From assembly GCA_944474755.1 (NCBI GenBank), contig OX104112.1, positions 3,134,001 to 3,198,000 of the forward strand: a stretch of 64,000 nt of DNA, read 5' to 3'. Positions 26,473-41,600 of the stretch are shown in pieces. This DNA is from Limnoperna fortunei (taxonomy: Eukaryota; Mollusca; Bivalvia; Mytilida; Modiolidae). Under the pieces are notes generated by a model. It was not told the DNA's origin. It saw only the letters and a list, made by a program, of their open reading frames with translations, and made no database searches. Each line of letters starts with the position of its first letter. Positions within the stretch are counted from its first letter, which is position 1. Position numbers and translations under genes: made by a program.

Positions 26473-29400
26473 GTAAGTAAAGTTTATATTGTGAAGTAAA
26501 TACGTTAACATGTACAAGTACAGATCTGTGGCTTAATGCCACTTTTATCAATTTTTCAGCCATACATGTATCAACTATCATGGTGTCCAATGGTCTAATT
26601 AGACGTAAGCAACATAGTTTTCCATTGTTGTGTGAACACAAACATGTATTGTTTACTTCAGTCCTCCATCTTTGTTTGACTAAATAGAATTTGAATTTTT
26701 ATAAAACATTTATAACATGAATGGCAGGTCACATAAATGTGTTGACAGATTAACAAAATGGACAATGAACATTATACTTGATGGTGGTCAATTAAAAATA
26801 AATGTACATTTATCTACATTTACATATATTGTGTTACTATGGATTGACTGTTATAATATCATTTCAGGGACTTCTGGAGGCTGCTAGGAGAGGTGACACT
26901 AAGTCTGTGGAGGACCTGGTGGCCAGAGGGGCCAATGTCAATTGTAGAAATAGAGTGAGTTACTTGTGTTTTAACATTTATCTGTGACAACAAATCATTA
27001 ATAACACATCACACATGACAGACATCAGTCACACAAATTCAATATTTCACAGTAAGTGTGACCGTGTGAATCAGAAAATATCATAACAATGTCTGCTACA
27101 AAAAGTTGTTTGACATCAACATCATGGCTGACATCACACTAATTAAATATTTCACCACGAGTGTGACGATTTATTTAACTCATGGCTGACATCACCACGA
27201 GTGTGACGATTTATTTAACTCATGGCTAACATCACCACAAGTGTGACGATTTATTTAACTCATGGCTGACATCACCACGAGTGTGACGATTTATTTAACT
27301 CATGGCTGACATCACCACGAGTGTGACGATTTATTTAACTCGTATCTTTGTCCTGAATCAGAAAATATCGCGTTTGATTTGATCCGTTACAAAAACTACT
27401 TTTGTTATATGTAGGTGTATTACTTACATTGAGAAGATTTGATGATCAAATGTTTATTTACATAGAATGTTTACATGTTTATTTCCTGTATAGTTAGGAC
27501 AGAGTCCTTTACATCTGGCAGCAGCGTGGGGCCACACAGAGACAGTGTCCAGGCTGGTGGAGCTGGGTGGTGATGTTAATGGCAAGAACTGGGTATGTAT
27601 TTACTTAACTGATTTGTGTGTTTATCATTGATCAATAACAACAAATAAGTCACCATTTATTTTATGACTGTCCCTGTACCACTATAATTCTCCATTGTAG
27701 GTTGTCCCCGGGGGTCAGTCCCCACCCCCTTAATTGTGTACATTTTTGTAATTTATATATTGATCAAAGTGTACAATCACAGATCATTAATAACACTTTA
27801 AGTATGGCAGACGTCAGATTATTTCACACAAATATTTCATTGTAAGTGTGTAGCCATTCATTCATTCATTCATTTATTCATTCATTCATTCATTCATTCA
27901 TTCATTCATTCATTCATTCATTGAATTCTTTCATTCAATATTCATTCATTTGATCTGTTATATGTAGGTGTATTACTTACATTGAGAAGATTTGATGATA
28001 AAATGTTTATTTACATAGAATGTTTACATGTTTATTTCCTGTATAGGTAGGACAGAGTCCTTTACATCAGGCAGCAGGGCTCGGCCACACAGAGACAGTG
28101 TCCAGGCTGGTGGAGCTGGGTGGGGATGTCAGAAGCAAGGATAACGATGTATGTATTTACTTAACTGATTTGTGTGTTTATCATTGATCACTAACAACAA
28201 ATAAGTCACCATTTATTTTATGACTGTCCCTGTACCACTATAATCCTCCATTGTAGGTTGTCCCCAGGGGTCAGTCCCCACCCCCTAAATTGTGTACATT
28301 TTCTAATGTGTATATTAATACAAATCTGCACACACAATTGTGCTTGTTTTTTTCATTCTTTTTACTAAGATGGTATTTTTAGTGTACAGGTGAATGTCTG
28401 TTGTTCTGGGGATACACACAAGGTCTCCCCCACCCCTTATAGCATCAGTTATCATTGTGATATCCTTGCTGTTACTGTGGGTTAATGCTGTTAGAGGCAT
28501 TGTCCCCACCCCATCATAACACCGATGATTAATAATCCTCAAAATACTTAGGATCCCCACCCCATTACTATGTGTTATTATATTATTGATGTTATAATTA
28601 GTTTTATTGAGTTGGGTTTAAATCCCCTGGGAAGTTTTCCCAACCCCCTTAATGCATTTATTGGTTATTAACTCTCCCAAACAAGTTTGGAGACTTATTG
28701 TTTTTGTTGCGTTTCTTGTTATTCTCGCGCCGCCAACATTGTCTGGGGAACTTTTAAACATCACTGATTTTGTTCAAATTATGCACAATGATAGACCCCT
28801 ATGAGATGTGGGTTCTAACCATTTTTCTTTCAAGTGTAGGGGCCCCCCAGGGTCTGTTCCACGCCCCTCCAAATACCTCAAAAATTGATATTTTTTTAAA
28901 ATGTAAAAAATAGTTAACATTCCTACCCCATGACCATATATATTATTACCCCTTATGATTTGACGCAATCTTTGGTTCCATAGGGAGGTCAGAGGGGGTC
29001 ATGCCCCACCCCCTCAAATGACAAATTTCTTTATATCTTGAAAAGCATTGAGATCCCCACCCTATAACCACATATATTCTTAATCCTTATAACAACACTA
29101 ATAATTTAGTACCATGGAAGTCTTGGAGGGGGTCTTGCCCACCCCCTTAAATGAGAAATTATTTAATATCTTGAAAACCATTGGGATCCCCACCCAATAA
29201 CCATATATATTCTTACTCATTATTATTAGATGAAACATTTGGTACCATAGGGAGGTCTGAGGGGATCATGCCCCACCCCCTTAAATGACAAATTTCTTAA
29301 TCTCTGGAAAACCATTGGGATCCCCACCCTATAACCATATATATTCTTACTCCTTATGATAAAACAAATCATTTAGTACTATGGGAGGGTTGGAGGGGGT

Positions 29401-32400
29401 CCTGCCCCCCTCAAATGAAAAATTATTTAATATTTTGAAAACAATTCAGATCCCCACCCTGTAACGATATATATTCTTGCTACTTATAATAAGACGAATC
29501 ATGGGAGAGTCAGAGGGGGTCATGCCCCCGCCCCTTGAAATCTTCTTGAATTCTTCTTTTTTCTTCTTTCCGTTCAATCTTGTCCGCACATTTTCTCTCG
29601 GATGCAATGTCCACTCAATATGAAACTTTGGGAAATTGTTAAGGGTGACCTGAAGTTTTGCAATCCACTTTTGTTATTTTCAAAATAGCTGCCATTTCAA
29701 AAAGGCTGTCGTTTCCATGGAAACAGGGGTAATTATATAGGACATTGCATTATCATGGTAACAATTTTTATTTGGGCTTTTCAACATGCTCAAAGTTATA
29801 GTGGCTATGGGGGTTCGTTTGGGAGACTTCTTGTGTTGGTATCTCAATGCAATTATGAATATTTATTTTTAAATCTGTCTAGATCCCCACTCTATAAGTG
29901 TATGTTTTTATAACGTCAAAATTTTGACCGACCATTTTCTCGGAGACGGTAAATTGGATTGATATGAAACTTTGCCTAAAAATAGGTCATGACTTTAAGT
30001 GGTGCACACCAGTTTTTAATTTTGAAATTTGCGTCTATCTTGAAATGGTGTCCAATTTGAAAATGAAAAAGCTTTGTCTTTAGGTCGATTACCATGTTGT
30101 CGTCAGATTTGAGGAGCCCCGTGCGGGATCCGGGTGGCTAAAAGAATAGACCGCAGTCGCGCTAGCTTGTCGTAAAAGGCGACTAAATAGTGCCCAGTAC
30201 CCTGACCGGCGTGTCAGGTCGGTTTGCCTAAAGACCGACTGGGATGTGTGCCCCAGGTGGTTGAATGGGGTACCCCTGGCAAGCTGGGGTTGTCGGGCAA
30301 TAATACGGAAAACCTGACCGCAAACCATATTAGTGCACCGTGTTGGGAAAAATGCCACGTTCCTCGCACGTTAAAGAACACTGCTGTAGTATTCGCTATG
30401 AGTAGGGATTTCGATCCCGCTACAGGAGGCTAAATTGCCCGACCCTATCCATCCTCCCATTTGCCAGTGGCAATCTAAAATCCGTTACCCCTATTTTTCC
30501 TTGTGTCCCATCCCATTTTCATTCATCATCATTTCATGTTCATTTTATCATCCATTTCATGTTCATCGCCTGAATATAGCTGAAATATTGCTGCTCGGGC
30601 GTTAAACACCATTAACCAACCATCAGATTTTAGGCATCAAAATGCTAATTTGATCGTGGCGGCCATCTTAAAATAGCAGCCATTTTGAAAATGAAAAAAA
30701 TCCTTAAAAATCCAAAAGTGTACCCAGGGGTGGAAAAATGTGTTAGTCCAACGCCCGTGGCAGTGCAGTTGTATCTACGGGCACGCTTTTTTCCATAGAA
30801 AAAAGTCCGTCTGGCCTTTCTATTCAAATAAAAAATGTTTCTTTAATTTCATTTTACATCTTGATTGATAGTTTGCCTTTAATTTTGTATTAATTTCAGC
30901 ATAACAACATCGAGAGATTACTTCCTGGTTTTGTCTATTTAAGATATCGGAAATAAATAAATGAATATTCTAATTAGAATTCGAATCATTTCGGCGTTTG
31001 AAAGTAACCTGTTTTTCGGTTTCGATTCAAGCGCTTACTTGTTGTTGCTTTATTAAATGTAGTTGATAGGGTCGCGAATGATAAATGTCGCTCTTCAATT
31101 TCAAGTTTACTTCAAGTAAACAGAACGTGACCACAGGATCGGAACAGAATAAAAGAAAGGCCACTGATGACGATGATGATTATCGTGAATCTAAAGATAA
31201 AAAGTATGATCGTGAAAAACGAGTCTGAACTTTCAAAACATCTTAAAGACTAAAATCTACAAACTCTGAACCAATACTTTATTACATGCAATAAATAAAA
31301 CATGTTGATAACATAACATTTTTATTACAGACGAAATTGCTAATACAGCAATGTCAAATATCAATAATATTTTAAATTAATAGAATTAGTCCATTGGCAT
31401 TCCACACACCTAAAAATAATATGCATACATTTTATTGTTACATGTATATAGCAGTTACAAAATATCTTGGTATGAATTGGGCTTTGAATGAAAATAGCTG
31501 GGCTTGGGCATTAAAAATCTTTAAAAGCCCTGGGCTTGACCTTAAGGAGAAAATTTTTCCACCACTGGTAGGGATTTCGATGAAAATTGGAATATAAGTA
31601 GAGTATACCAAACCATCATATGACGCACATGTTGACTTTCTTTGGTGGCCATTTTGAATCCAAGATGGACGCCAAAACTTCAAAATGCTCTGATTCTCTC
31701 AAAATTTGGTTTTCAGGTAGATTACTATGTTGCAATCAGATGTTTGTATTCACAATTTGAATTTGATAAAGGCAGCCATCTTGAAATGGCTGCCCTTTTC
31801 CAAAATAAAAAAAAATAATCCTTTAAAATCCAAAAGTGTACGGATTTTAATGAAAGTTTGTATATATGTTATACCCAAACCATTTGACGCACATGTCAAC
31901 TTTCTATGGTGGCTATTTTGAATCCAAGATGGCCGACAAAATTGAAAAATGCTCCGATGTTCAACTTCAGGAAACTTGGTTTCCTGGTATATACAGTTGC
32001 TATGAATGGATGTCTGAACTAGAGGGTCCACAAAGGGTTTGGGAACCAGTTATGATCCATAAAATCATAATCATGTTTAATTCTTATTATGCTAATACTT
32101 ATTATGTGATACCCTCAGTATGGATATGAGTGTCCCTATTTTCGTCCGGCAGTCCGTCTGGCATCCCAACACGAAGATCTTTAATTATTGTTCTTTTTTT
32201 ATTGATCACTACTTTGTCCAGAATTTGTCACCAACATAAGTTTGTACGACCAATATGATACTTGGGACAGTAAATGTTTATGATTCCTAGTTATGCATAT
32301 CTCGGTTTTGAAATTTTCAATATGCCCAGGCCACCTACCGAAAACCACCCCCTAAACACGACAAAATTTAAACTTCATCCGAAATTTTTGTCCGACTTCC

Positions 32401-35400
32401 TGTTTCAAAATGGGGGACATTTTACTGCATGAAATTCTATCCATGGGGAATTTGGGCAACTTATGTGTTTGCATCCCAACACAAAAATCTTCAATTATCA
32501 TTATTATTTTTTCGGTTTCTACTTTTTAGCTCACCTGGACCGAAGGTCCATGTGAGCTTTTGCTATCACTTGGCGTCCGTCGTCTGTCGTCCGTCGTCCG
32601 TCGTCCGTCGTCCGTCGTCTGTCGTCCGTCGTCCGTCGTCCGTCGTCTGTCGTCCGTCGTAAACTTTTTCAAAAATCTTCTCCTCTGAAACCACTGGGCC
32701 AATTTTTTTCTAACTTGGCCACAATCATCCTCAGGGTTCCTAGTTTCAAGTTTGTACCCAGGGTGTTGATCAACAGACAAATATGGCCGCTGTTACTAAA
32801 AATAGAACATGGGGGTCAACACAGGTTTTTGATCATTATCTAAAAAACTATAACAGCTATAGAGAAAACCGTTACTTCAAATTGATCAGCACATTAAGGT
32901 CTACAATAGTTGCTATTAGTGCGAAGTTGTGTATTGGCGTCTTGTAGGAGTTATTGCCCTTTTTTGACGATTTTTGACAAAATTTTTGGTATTTACAATA
33001 TAACCTGAAAACTATACGAGGTAGAGTGAAACTGTAAAAGGCAAAAATGATCAGCAACAAAAGCCCTACAATTCACTTGATTGGTCTGAAATTGTCAGAT
33101 GACTCCTTATATGAGTTATTGCCCTTAAATGGTAATTTTTTATGAAATTTTCCGTTTTTGTCCTGTAACTTTAAAACTATAACAGCTAGAGTAAAACTGT
33201 AAATAGCAAAAATGATCAACAATACAAGCCCTACAATTCACTGTATTAGTCTGAAATTGTCAGATGACTCCTTATAGGAGTTATTGCCCTTAAATGGCAA
33301 TTTTTTATGAAATTTTCCGTTTTTGTCCTGTAACTTGAAAACTATAGCAGCTAGATTGAAACTGTAAATTGCACAAATGATCAGCAATAAAGACCCTACA
33401 ATTCACTTGATTGGTCTGAAATTGTCAGACAACTCCTTAAATAAGTTATTGCCCATAAATGACAATTTTTTATGAAATTTTCCGTTTTTGTCCTGTAACG
33501 TAAAAACTGTAACAGCTAGAGTGAAACTGTCATAGCAAAAATGATCAGCAATACAAGCCCTACAAATTACTATTTAAGTCTGAAATTGTCAGATGACTCC
33601 TTATAGGAGTTATTGCCCTTAAATTGCAATTTTTTATGAAATTTTCCGTTTTTGTCCTGTAACTTAAAAACCATAACAGCTAGAGTGAAATAATAAATTG
33701 CAAAAATGATCAGCAAAAAAAGCCCTACAATTCCTTTAATTGGTCTGAAATGGTCAGATGACTCCTTATAGGGGTTATTGCCCTTAAATGACAGTTTTGT
33801 AATGAAATTTTCCATTTTTGTCCTGTAACTTGAAAACTATATAGCTAGATTAAAACTGTAAATTGCACAAATGATCAGCAATAGATGCCCTACAAATGAT
33901 TGCTAAGTCCAAAATTGCAAGATGACTCTTTATAGGAGTTATTGCCCTTTCATTATGAATTTGGACAAATGAACAGTTTTTTAATTATAAATTAGTCTAT
34001 AACGCACCTATTAGTAGAGTAAAACTGTAAATTTCTAAAGTACCCTAAAGGACAATGCCTAAAAACCATTTAATTTTCAGAAATTGTCGATGGCACCTTA
34101 TAGGAGTTATTGTATTTAACAAATTTTTTGAAGAAATGTTTAGTTTTTGCACATTAACTTAAAAGCTATAACAACTAGACTGAAACTGTTAATTTCAAAA
34201 ATTTTAATATAGTTTAAGTCATTTGGATTCCAGGTGAGCGATTACAGGCTCCTGGGAGCCTCTAGTTCTAGATTGTGAACTAGTCTCAGAGACGCCTTAA
34301 TAGTATATAAATATTACATGTCTGACTGGGTACAGTATAATTTGCAAACATTATGTACCTATGGTAGCGGGTGGTGACTGTATTTTTCCGACAGAAATTT
34401 TTTTATGACAATACGTATATGTCACGGTGGCCTTTTAACATTGAAAATGAAATTGAGGTATAATAATATAAAATGAAGATTGGCACAGTTGTAGATCAAC
34501 ATAATATGGAGTGCAGTCTGTAATCAAAGTTTTGATAATGGCCACACACCCGCCTAAAAATGGCAAAAATTTTCCCGTGATCAGATTTCAACGAAATTTG
34601 ATATTAAGGTAGATTATAGTATTTTCGAGTGAAATACTACCTCCGAAAAATTTTTCTGACGTCGCGTTTCAAAATGGCGGCGAAAAACATGTATAATTTT
34701 CTGCATTATCCGATCACAATGAAAGTTAACGTGCTCTGATTGCAACACAATTTGGTATGGATTTAGATTTTAGTGTTCTGAGTGGAACTCTACATTAATT
34801 TTTTTTTAGACCATGCATTTCAAAATTGCTCCAAAAACCCATTAGATATTAAACTTTGTCTAATTTTTATGAAATTTGATGTGTAGGTACATTTTAATGT
34901 CCCGAGTGGAACACAATACTATCCATGGGGATATTGGATGACTTCTGTGGTATTCCAACAATTGGTACAGATCCCAGCCCTATAAGTGCATGTTTTTATA
35001 ATCCCAATAGTTAAACAAGTTTATATCTGCTGTATGCATGTGTATTGATGATAAAAATCAGTCTGTTTAGTACATATAAATACCAACTGGTTAATAAAGT
35101 AAGATACATATTTATGTAGACTTAAACAATATAAGTTTTATTTTTATTCTTTAACAGCTCTGCTTTTTTACAGGGAGAGACACCATACGATGTTGCTGAT
35201 AATGATGATATCAGAGAATTACTGAAGGTAGATATATTTGTTAGCAGCAATATAGAAATATGATTCATAGTGTGTTGTCAGTATGTCTGTTTTATTTGTC
35301 TGTTGTCTGCCTGTCTGTCTGTTTATGTCTGTCTTCCAGCCTTCAAGAAATGTTTTCATTTGGTCCACCAATTTTCCTAGCAATAACTGAGCAGTTTTTT

Positions 35401-37980
35401 CCTGACAAAATTTGTCATGTTGCCATTGAAAACATCATACTATCCATAAATGTGTAATAATTCACTAACTGGGCTGAAAGCAACTGCTTCATGGGACACA
35501 ATAATCATGAGGTCATAGATAACTAGCTATCTTTATTCCTTTAATTTCACTGCTTCATGGGACACCCAGCTACAGACATAATCATGAGGTCATAGATAAC
35601 TAGCTATCTTTATTCCTTTAATTTCACTGCTTCATGGGACACCCAGCTACAGACATAATCATGAGGTCATAGATAACTAGCTACCTTTATTCCTTTAATT
35701 TCACTGCTTCATGGGACACCCAGCTACAGACATAATCATGAGGTCATAGATAACTAGCTATCTTTATTCCTTTAATTTCACTGCTTCATGGGACAGCCAG
35801 CTACAGAAATAATCATGAGGTCATAGATAACTAGCTATCTTTATTCCTTTAATTTCACTGCTTCATGGGACACCCAGCTACAGACATAATCATCAGGTCA
35901 TAGATAACTAGCTATCTTTATTCCTTTAATTTCACTGCTTCATGGGACACCCAGCTACAGACATAATCATCAGGTCATAGATAACTAGCTATCTTTATTC
36001 CTTTAATTTCACTGCTTCATGGGACAGCCAGCTACAGAAATAATCATGAGGTCATAGATAACTAGCTATCTTTATTCCTTTAATTTCACTGCTTCATGGG
36101 ACACCCAGCTACAGAAATAATCATCAGGTCATAGATAACTAGCTATCTTAAACCTTTAATTTCACTGCTTCATGGGACACCCAGCTACAGACATAATCAT
36201 CAGGTCATAGATAACTAGCTACCTTTATTCCTTTAATTTCACTGCTTCATGGGACACCCAGCTACAGAAATAATCATCAGGTCATAGATAACTAGCTATC
36301 TTTATTCCTTTAATTTCACTGCTTCATGGGACACCCAGCTACAGACATAATCATCAGGTCATAGATAACTAGCTATCTTTATTCCTTTAATTTCACTGCT
36401 TCATGGGACACCCAGCTACAGACATAATCATCAGGTCATAGATAACTAGCTATCTTTATTCCTTTAATTTCACTGCTTCATGGGACACCCAGCTACAGAA
36501 ATAATCATCAGGTCATAGATAACTAGCTATCTTTATTCCTTTAATTTCACTGCTTCATGGGACACCCAGCTACAGAAATAATCATGAGGTCATAGATAAC
36601 TAGCTATCTTTATTCCTTTAATTTCACTGCTTCATGGGACACCCAGCTACAGACATAATCATGAGTTCATAGATAACTAGCTATCTTTATTCCTTTAATT
36701 TCACTGCTTCATGGGACACCCAGCTACAGACATAATCATGAGGTCATAGATAACTAGCTATCTTTATTCCTTTAATTTCACTGCTTCATGGGACAGCCAG
36801 CTACAGACATAATCATCAGGTCATAGATAACTAGCTATCTTTATTCCTTTAATTTCACTGTAATAGTGTATATTGTATATACTTATCAAAGACAGTGATT
36901 AAAACAAAAGTTTAAAACCCAAAAGTGTTTGTTTATCAAACAGTTACAATTTTTCAGTAAACATGATGGTAAAGGCTGTTGTAGTCTACCTTTTTCTTTT
37001 TTCTCAATGTTGATAATTGGATATATCCCGGAAATAAACAAATGGTGGGACATCCATTTTCAACATGTTCAATACAAAATGTTTCAAAAATGAGTTAAAT
37101 ACCCAAAATCTTTCAATTTTTATTGGTTTGACATATTTAATGAAAAGGTGGAAGTCTATGTAAATAAGTAAGAGCAGATATACAAGTATTTTCCGTGAAC
37201 GAACCATCAGGGTGACTTTAACTTCAATAATAACAATGACTTTCAGACCGATGCAAATGAACTTTTTGCCGGTCCGATCATAATCATATCGGTTTTGTCT
37301 GTGGAACGGACGTATTCCGTGAAGACTGGTTCTATGTTTAGTCTTTCCTGTCTATGTTGTCTGACTGTCCCATCTTTTCCCTCTGTCTGTCCTCCTGCCT
37401 ATCTGTGATGTTCATCTGTTTGTCTGTCTGTCTGTATGTGTCTGTCTTTCTGTTTGTCCACCTGCCTGTCAGTCTGGCTGACTGTCTGTCTGACTGTCTG
37501 TCTGGCTGACTGTCTGTCTCTTGCTGGCAGGCTGACTGTCTATGGGTTATGTTTAGTCTTTCCTGTCTATATTGTCTGACTGTCCCATCTTTTCCCTGTC
37601 TGTCCTCCTGCCTATCTGTGATGTTCATATGTTTGTCTGTCTGTCTGTCTGTCCGTTCTGTCCACCTGCCTGTCAGTCTGGCTGACTGTCTGTCTGTCCG
37701 TCTGTCTGTCTGCCTGTCTGTCTGGCTGACTGTCTGTCTTGCTGGCAGAATGACTGTCTAAGGGTTATGTTTAGTCTTTCCTGTCTATATTGTCTGACTG
37801 TCCCATCTTTTCCATCTGTCTGTCCTCCTGCCTATCTGTGATGTTCATCGGTTTGTCTGTCTGTCTGACTGGCTGGCTGTCTGTCCATGGGTTATGTTTA
37901 GTCTTTTCTGTCTATATTGTCTGACTGTCCCATCTTTTCCATCTGTCTGTCCTCCTGCCTATATGTGATGTTCATCTGTT

Positions 37981-38042
<62 letters not shown>

Positions 38043-38582
38043 TCTGGTTGTCTGTCTGTCTGTCTGGCTGTCTGTCTGTACATCTGTCTGGCTGGCTGGC
38101 TGACTGTCCATGGGTTATGTCTTTTCTGTCTATATTGTTTGACTGTCCCATCTTTTCCGTCTGTCTGTCCTCCTGCCTATCTGTGATGTTCATCGGTTTG
38201 TCTGTCTGACTGGCTGGCTGACTGTCCATGGGTTATGTTTAGTCTTTTCGGCCTATATTGTCCCAACTTTTCCATCTGTTTGTCTGTCTGTCTGTCTTGC
38301 TGTCTGTCTGTCTGGCTAACTGTCCGGCTGACTGTCTGTCTGTCTGTCTGTCTGGCGGTCTATATTGTCTGACTGTCCCATCTTTTCCATCTGTTTGTCT
38401 GTCTGTCTGTCTGGCTGACTGTCCGCCTGACTCTCTGTATGTCTGTCTGTCTGTATGTCTGGCTGGCTGGCTGGCTGACTGTTCATGGGTTATGTTTAGT
38501 CTTTTCTGTCTATATTGTCTGACTGTCCCATCTTTTCCATCTGTCTGTCCTCCTGCCTATCTGTGATGTTCATCTGTTTGTT

Positions 38583-38616
<34 letters not shown>

Positions 38617-41600
38617 GCTCACTGTCTGGCTGTCTGTCTGTCTGTACGTCTGGCTGGCTGGCTGGCTGACTGTTCATGGGTTATGGTTAGTCTTTTCTGT
38701 CTATATTGTCTGACTGTCCCATCTTTCCCTGTGTCTGTCCTCCTGCCTATCTAATTAAAACTTTAACTATTGCACATGTCTTTTGATCTGATAAATGATA
38801 TGCCTGGTTGAGTTTCTGTTGTTTTTGTTTACTTGTGTTGTTGTCAATTACGTAAAAAAAAGATTTGTATTGTTTAATTAATTCTTTCAAACTGTAAGTT
38901 GATAAGTGTTTTCTTGAAATGTTATTCCACGATTTCGTTGTAAAGTTTGGATAACAATATTTATTAATTATTGTCAATTTATTTGAACAGATATATAGCA
39001 AAAATACACGCCACAAATACAAACAACACAGAAGTTCAAAACGAAAATAATTACCGATTTTTTTAAATATCTCATAATGAAAATGATGTCACACCCTTAA
39101 ATTGGTTGACTCAAACTTCTGATAACTCGATATGTTTTTTACGGTCCCACAAACTTCGACTTATCGAGGTTTGACTGTACTTGTTTTGTCCGGCTGTCTT
39201 CTCTTTTATCTTTGAAGCAACAATATTGTTTATACTTGGTAGGATGTTTCAACACATAATGGAGGTGTGCAGGACCAAATTATTTTTATTTTATTTTATT
39301 TTATTCGTGAAATATTCTTGAAACTACAGATAAATTTGCAGACCAGATAACTGTGATAACTATCTCTGTTTTATTAACTCGCCAGAATTAAAGGGTCATG
39401 TGAGCTTTTCTCATCACTTGTTGTGGGCTGTAAACTTTTCACCTTTTAACCTTCTTCTTAAAAACAACTTTGCAGGTATGTTTATTGGGTGGTTCAGGTA
39501 TGGTGTCAGGACAGATAGTTCCGTGTATTTATACTGTGGTTGAAATGAGTAAATCGGTTTTATATGTATAACTTCACAATGAGGGTGAATGTGACTTGAC
39601 AGGTTGACAGGGTAGGCATCTGGAACTGCTTTTTGTGTTAATTTGCCATACATTATTGCATTTTGTTCAGGTTAAGGTAATTAGCATAGGGTTACTGTTA
39701 CCATAGAGACAATATTCATGCCATCTTGCAGGTTATGTCAATATGCCATCTAGTGCCTTGGCTATGTCATAAAGTCATTTAGCTCCATTAAATATGTTTT
39801 TTATTATTGTCAGATTTATCATTCCGTTAATGTTATTGTTAAGGTTTGGGTTGGGGTAGGAGTGAGGGATGGTTATAATAGCTGGATTAGAGTTAATGTA
39901 GGGTTAGGGTTGGGGTTAGAGTGAGGGATGGTTATAATAGGATTAGAGTTAATGCAGGGTTAGGGTTGGGGTTAGAGTGAGGGATGGTTATAATAGGGTT
40001 AGAGTTAATGTAGGGTTAGGGTTGGGGTTAGAGTGAGGGATGGTTATAATAGGATTAGAGTTAATGCAGGGTTAGGGTTGGGGTTAGAGTGAGGGATGGT
40101 GATAATAGGATTAGAGTTAATTCAGGCTTAGGGTTGGGGTTAGAGTGAGGGATGGTTATAATAGCATGAGGGTTAGAGTTAATGCAGGGTTAGGGTTGGG
40201 GTTAGAGTGAGGGATGGTTATAATAGCATGAGGGTTAGAGTTAATGTAGGGTTAGGGTTGGGGTTAGAGTGAGGGATGGTTATAATAGCATGAGGGTTAG
40301 AGTTAATGTAGGGTTATAATTAGGGTTGGGGTAAGAGTGAGGGATGGTTATAATAGCTGGATTAGAGTTAATGTAGGGTTAGGGTTGGGGTTAGAGTGAG
40401 GGATGGTTATAATAGGGTTAGAGTTAATGTAGGGTTAGGGTTGGGGTAAGAGTGAGGGATGGCTATAATAGGGTTAGTGTTAATGCAGGGTTAGGGTAAG
40501 GGCAGTGTTCAATCTAGAATTTGGCCTAAGGGGGTCATGATGGCCCCAATAACTTACCATAGAGGGCCAGAATTTATAACTAGGGGCCAATAAAACCAAT
40601 ATAGAGATATGACAACCAGACAAAAAGTGAAGGCTTATGATTCAGTTTGCTAAAACAAAATCCCTTCACTACGGGTTGCTGTAATTTTAGAACGTCCAAT
40701 TTAATGAGTGTTAATGTGCCTCGTAAAGGTGGACGTTCTAAAATTACTGCAACCCGTAGTGAAGGGATTTCTTTTATTAGTTTTTATGCAGATGGAACAT
40801 GTCATGTGTTTTTTATCTTTATCAAAATTAAGCCAATCTTTATATTTAATATCAGATAACCACCCATACTGAAATTTTCATGTGACACTGATAGGATTCG
40901 ATGTTGACTGAGAGCTTGATGCAGTCCGAGGCGCAGATTGTTCTTTTTCAGCTTTTTTGTTCGCATTCTCTGTCGGCGCTTCATTTTGGTTTTCATCCGT
41001 TTTTGCACGTTTATCTCCAATTGGAGTAAAATATGAATAAATACGCTTCATCTTGAAGCATGAACAACACGTTAAAAAACCAGAGGCTCTTAAGAGCCTG
41101 TATCGCTCACCTGATTTTATAGGCAAGGAAGATGGCATTTCCCTGATGTTAAAGTAAGTCCTGTAATTTTCAATAAACTTTAAATAGGACCTTCCAAACA
41201 ATATTACTAGAAAGCTTTGTTTCATTGGTTAACCAGTTGTATAGAGAAGATTTTTTTAATTTGCCCATAGGGTCCTATGTTAAACTAAGTCCTGCGGCGG
41301 AGGTGGCCATTTTGAATTTCCAATTGCCATAAAAAACATAAACTTTATAAAGGACCATCCAAACAATATTGCTAGTAAGTTTTTGTTTCCATTGATTAAC
41401 CGGTTTCAGAGAAGAAGCCTTTAAAAACTTTTTCCCATAGGGTTGTATGTTAAACTTAATAAGTCCTGCGGTGGCAGCCATTTTGAACTTCCAATTGCCA
41501 TAAAAAACACAAACTTTATAGAGGATAATCCAAACAATATTGCTAGTAAGTTTTTGTTTCCATTGATTAACCGGTTTCAGAGAAGAAGCCTTTTAAAACT

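Larger units (their letters stand above)
28149..35173. other. Intron 4 (7.0 kb), transposon-filled
   Basis: It starts with the duplicated copy of intron 3 (to about 28322), then a degenerate tandem/dispersed repeat (28900-29530), a SINE (30100-30607), a hAT-like element (30725-31567), two related blocks sharing TTGAATCCAAGATGG (near 31657 and 31919), and a family A element (32528-34265). No exon was found inside. Confidence 0.8.

Noticed and set aside
37338..38754. Cys/Leu-rich and Gln/Arg/Asp-rich frames
   Set aside because: They are translations of CTGT-type simple repeats, open in many frames.
38747..39022. 91-codon minus-strand frame
   Set aside because: It is AT-driven composition with no domain, starting inside a simple repeat, antisense to intron 5.
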